From Actinomycetes bacterium (GTDB lineage Bacteria; Actinomycetota; Actinomycetes; DATJPE01): a stretch of DNA of 33,938 nt. Under the pieces are notes generated by a model that saw only the letters and a program-made list of their open reading frames with translations, made no database searches and had not been told where the DNA came from. The position numbers and the translations under genes are program-made. This document shows, in pieces, positions 33,785-33,938 of this stretch. The first letter of the stretch is position 1, and each line of letters opens with the position of its first letter. The stretch lies in NCBI GenBank assembly GCA_035506535.1, contig DATJPE010000006.1, positions 1 to 33,938 on the forward strand, read 5' to 3'.

Positions 33785-33918
33785 GTCGATGCTCGGACTA
33801 GACGGTATGGGCTGACCGCTCGCTGAGTGGTTGCGGGCCGGGGCCTCGCTCACAAGATTCGTGGGTTGCCGAGTAGGGGCTGCCTGCTCGGCCTATCCGA
33901 CACTTGTGGGAGGCCCCG

Positions 33919-33938
33919 GTGTTCATTGAGCGTACGAG
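33919..33938 (+). CDS. Gene start at right edge, possibly IS1634-type transposase
   Basis: GTG 33919 follows GGGAGG at 5 bases and reads VFIERT before the window ends. The opening resembles the M(F/Y)(I/V)ER start of IS1634-family transposases, and the 130 bases after the terminator are less GC-rich than the genes before. Six residues cannot establish a family, so only the gene start is well supported. Confidence 0.4.

Overview
The window is chromosomal DNA of a high-GC actinomycete, very probably of the Actinomycetia. Evidence is the strongly GC-biased third codon positions, frequent GTG starts, leaderless-type promoters, and actinobacterial families: DUF2530, DUF3027, a DtxR/IdeR regulator, a ydaO riboswitch ahead of an NlpC/P60 hydrolase, bacterial XPB helicase with its helicase-associated partner, and UdgX. 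The neighbourhood citrate synthase 2 / serC / DUF2530 / DUF3027 / cold-shock protein / helicase-associated protein / XPB resembles a mycobacterial neighbourhood as I remember it. I cannot name the genus.

Layout. (1) 1-300: edge of an integrated element. There is a truncated gene with its own promoter, ending at a 3' fragment of tRNA-Arg(CCU) that looks like an attachment site. (2) 409-4541: a small membrane protein, a decayed sulfur cluster (broken sulfide:quinone oxidoreductase fused to a headless TusE/DsrC, then an intact DsrE-like protein), a DUF2252 protein and a D-2-hydroxyacid dehydrogenase. (3) 4724-9973: a secreted subtilisin-like protease convergent with an overlapping four-gene export operon (ABC-2 permease, two ATPases, TetR regulator). 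(4) 10047-13321: EfeO iron-uptake lipoprotein under a DtxR-type iron box, a secreted hypothetical protein, an NlpC/P60 hydrolase behind a c-di-AMP (ydaO) riboswitch, and a DtxR/IdeR regulator with all metal ligands. (5) 13474-16701: photolyase, then ParA-like ATPase, ribbon-helix-helix protein and UdgX, the last three translationally coupled. (6) 16710-21182: MFS exporter and PdxH (minus) divergent from citrate synthase and SerC (plus). SerC and PdxH both belong to the pathways around serine and pyridoxal phosphate. (7) 21145-25242: beta-propeller-like secreted protein, methyltransferase, a 28-residue membrane peptide, DUF2530, DUF3027 and a cold-shock protein. (8) 25411-33704: helicase-associated WYL protein, a lipoprotein, XPB helicase, a DUF4031-kinase fusion, a NYN-domain protein and a HelD-type helicase, followed by a strong terminator and the first codons of a possible transposase.

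Less ordinary signals: a roughly 70-bp structured intergenic repeat found twice, each time between the 3' ends of convergent genes; the ParA/RHH/UdgX operon; riboswitch-ribosome-binding-site overlap; six promoters with a TANNNT box 6-8 nt before the start codon; the iron box placed close to its probable regulator; and the tRNA attachment-site scar beside a decaying sulfur locus.
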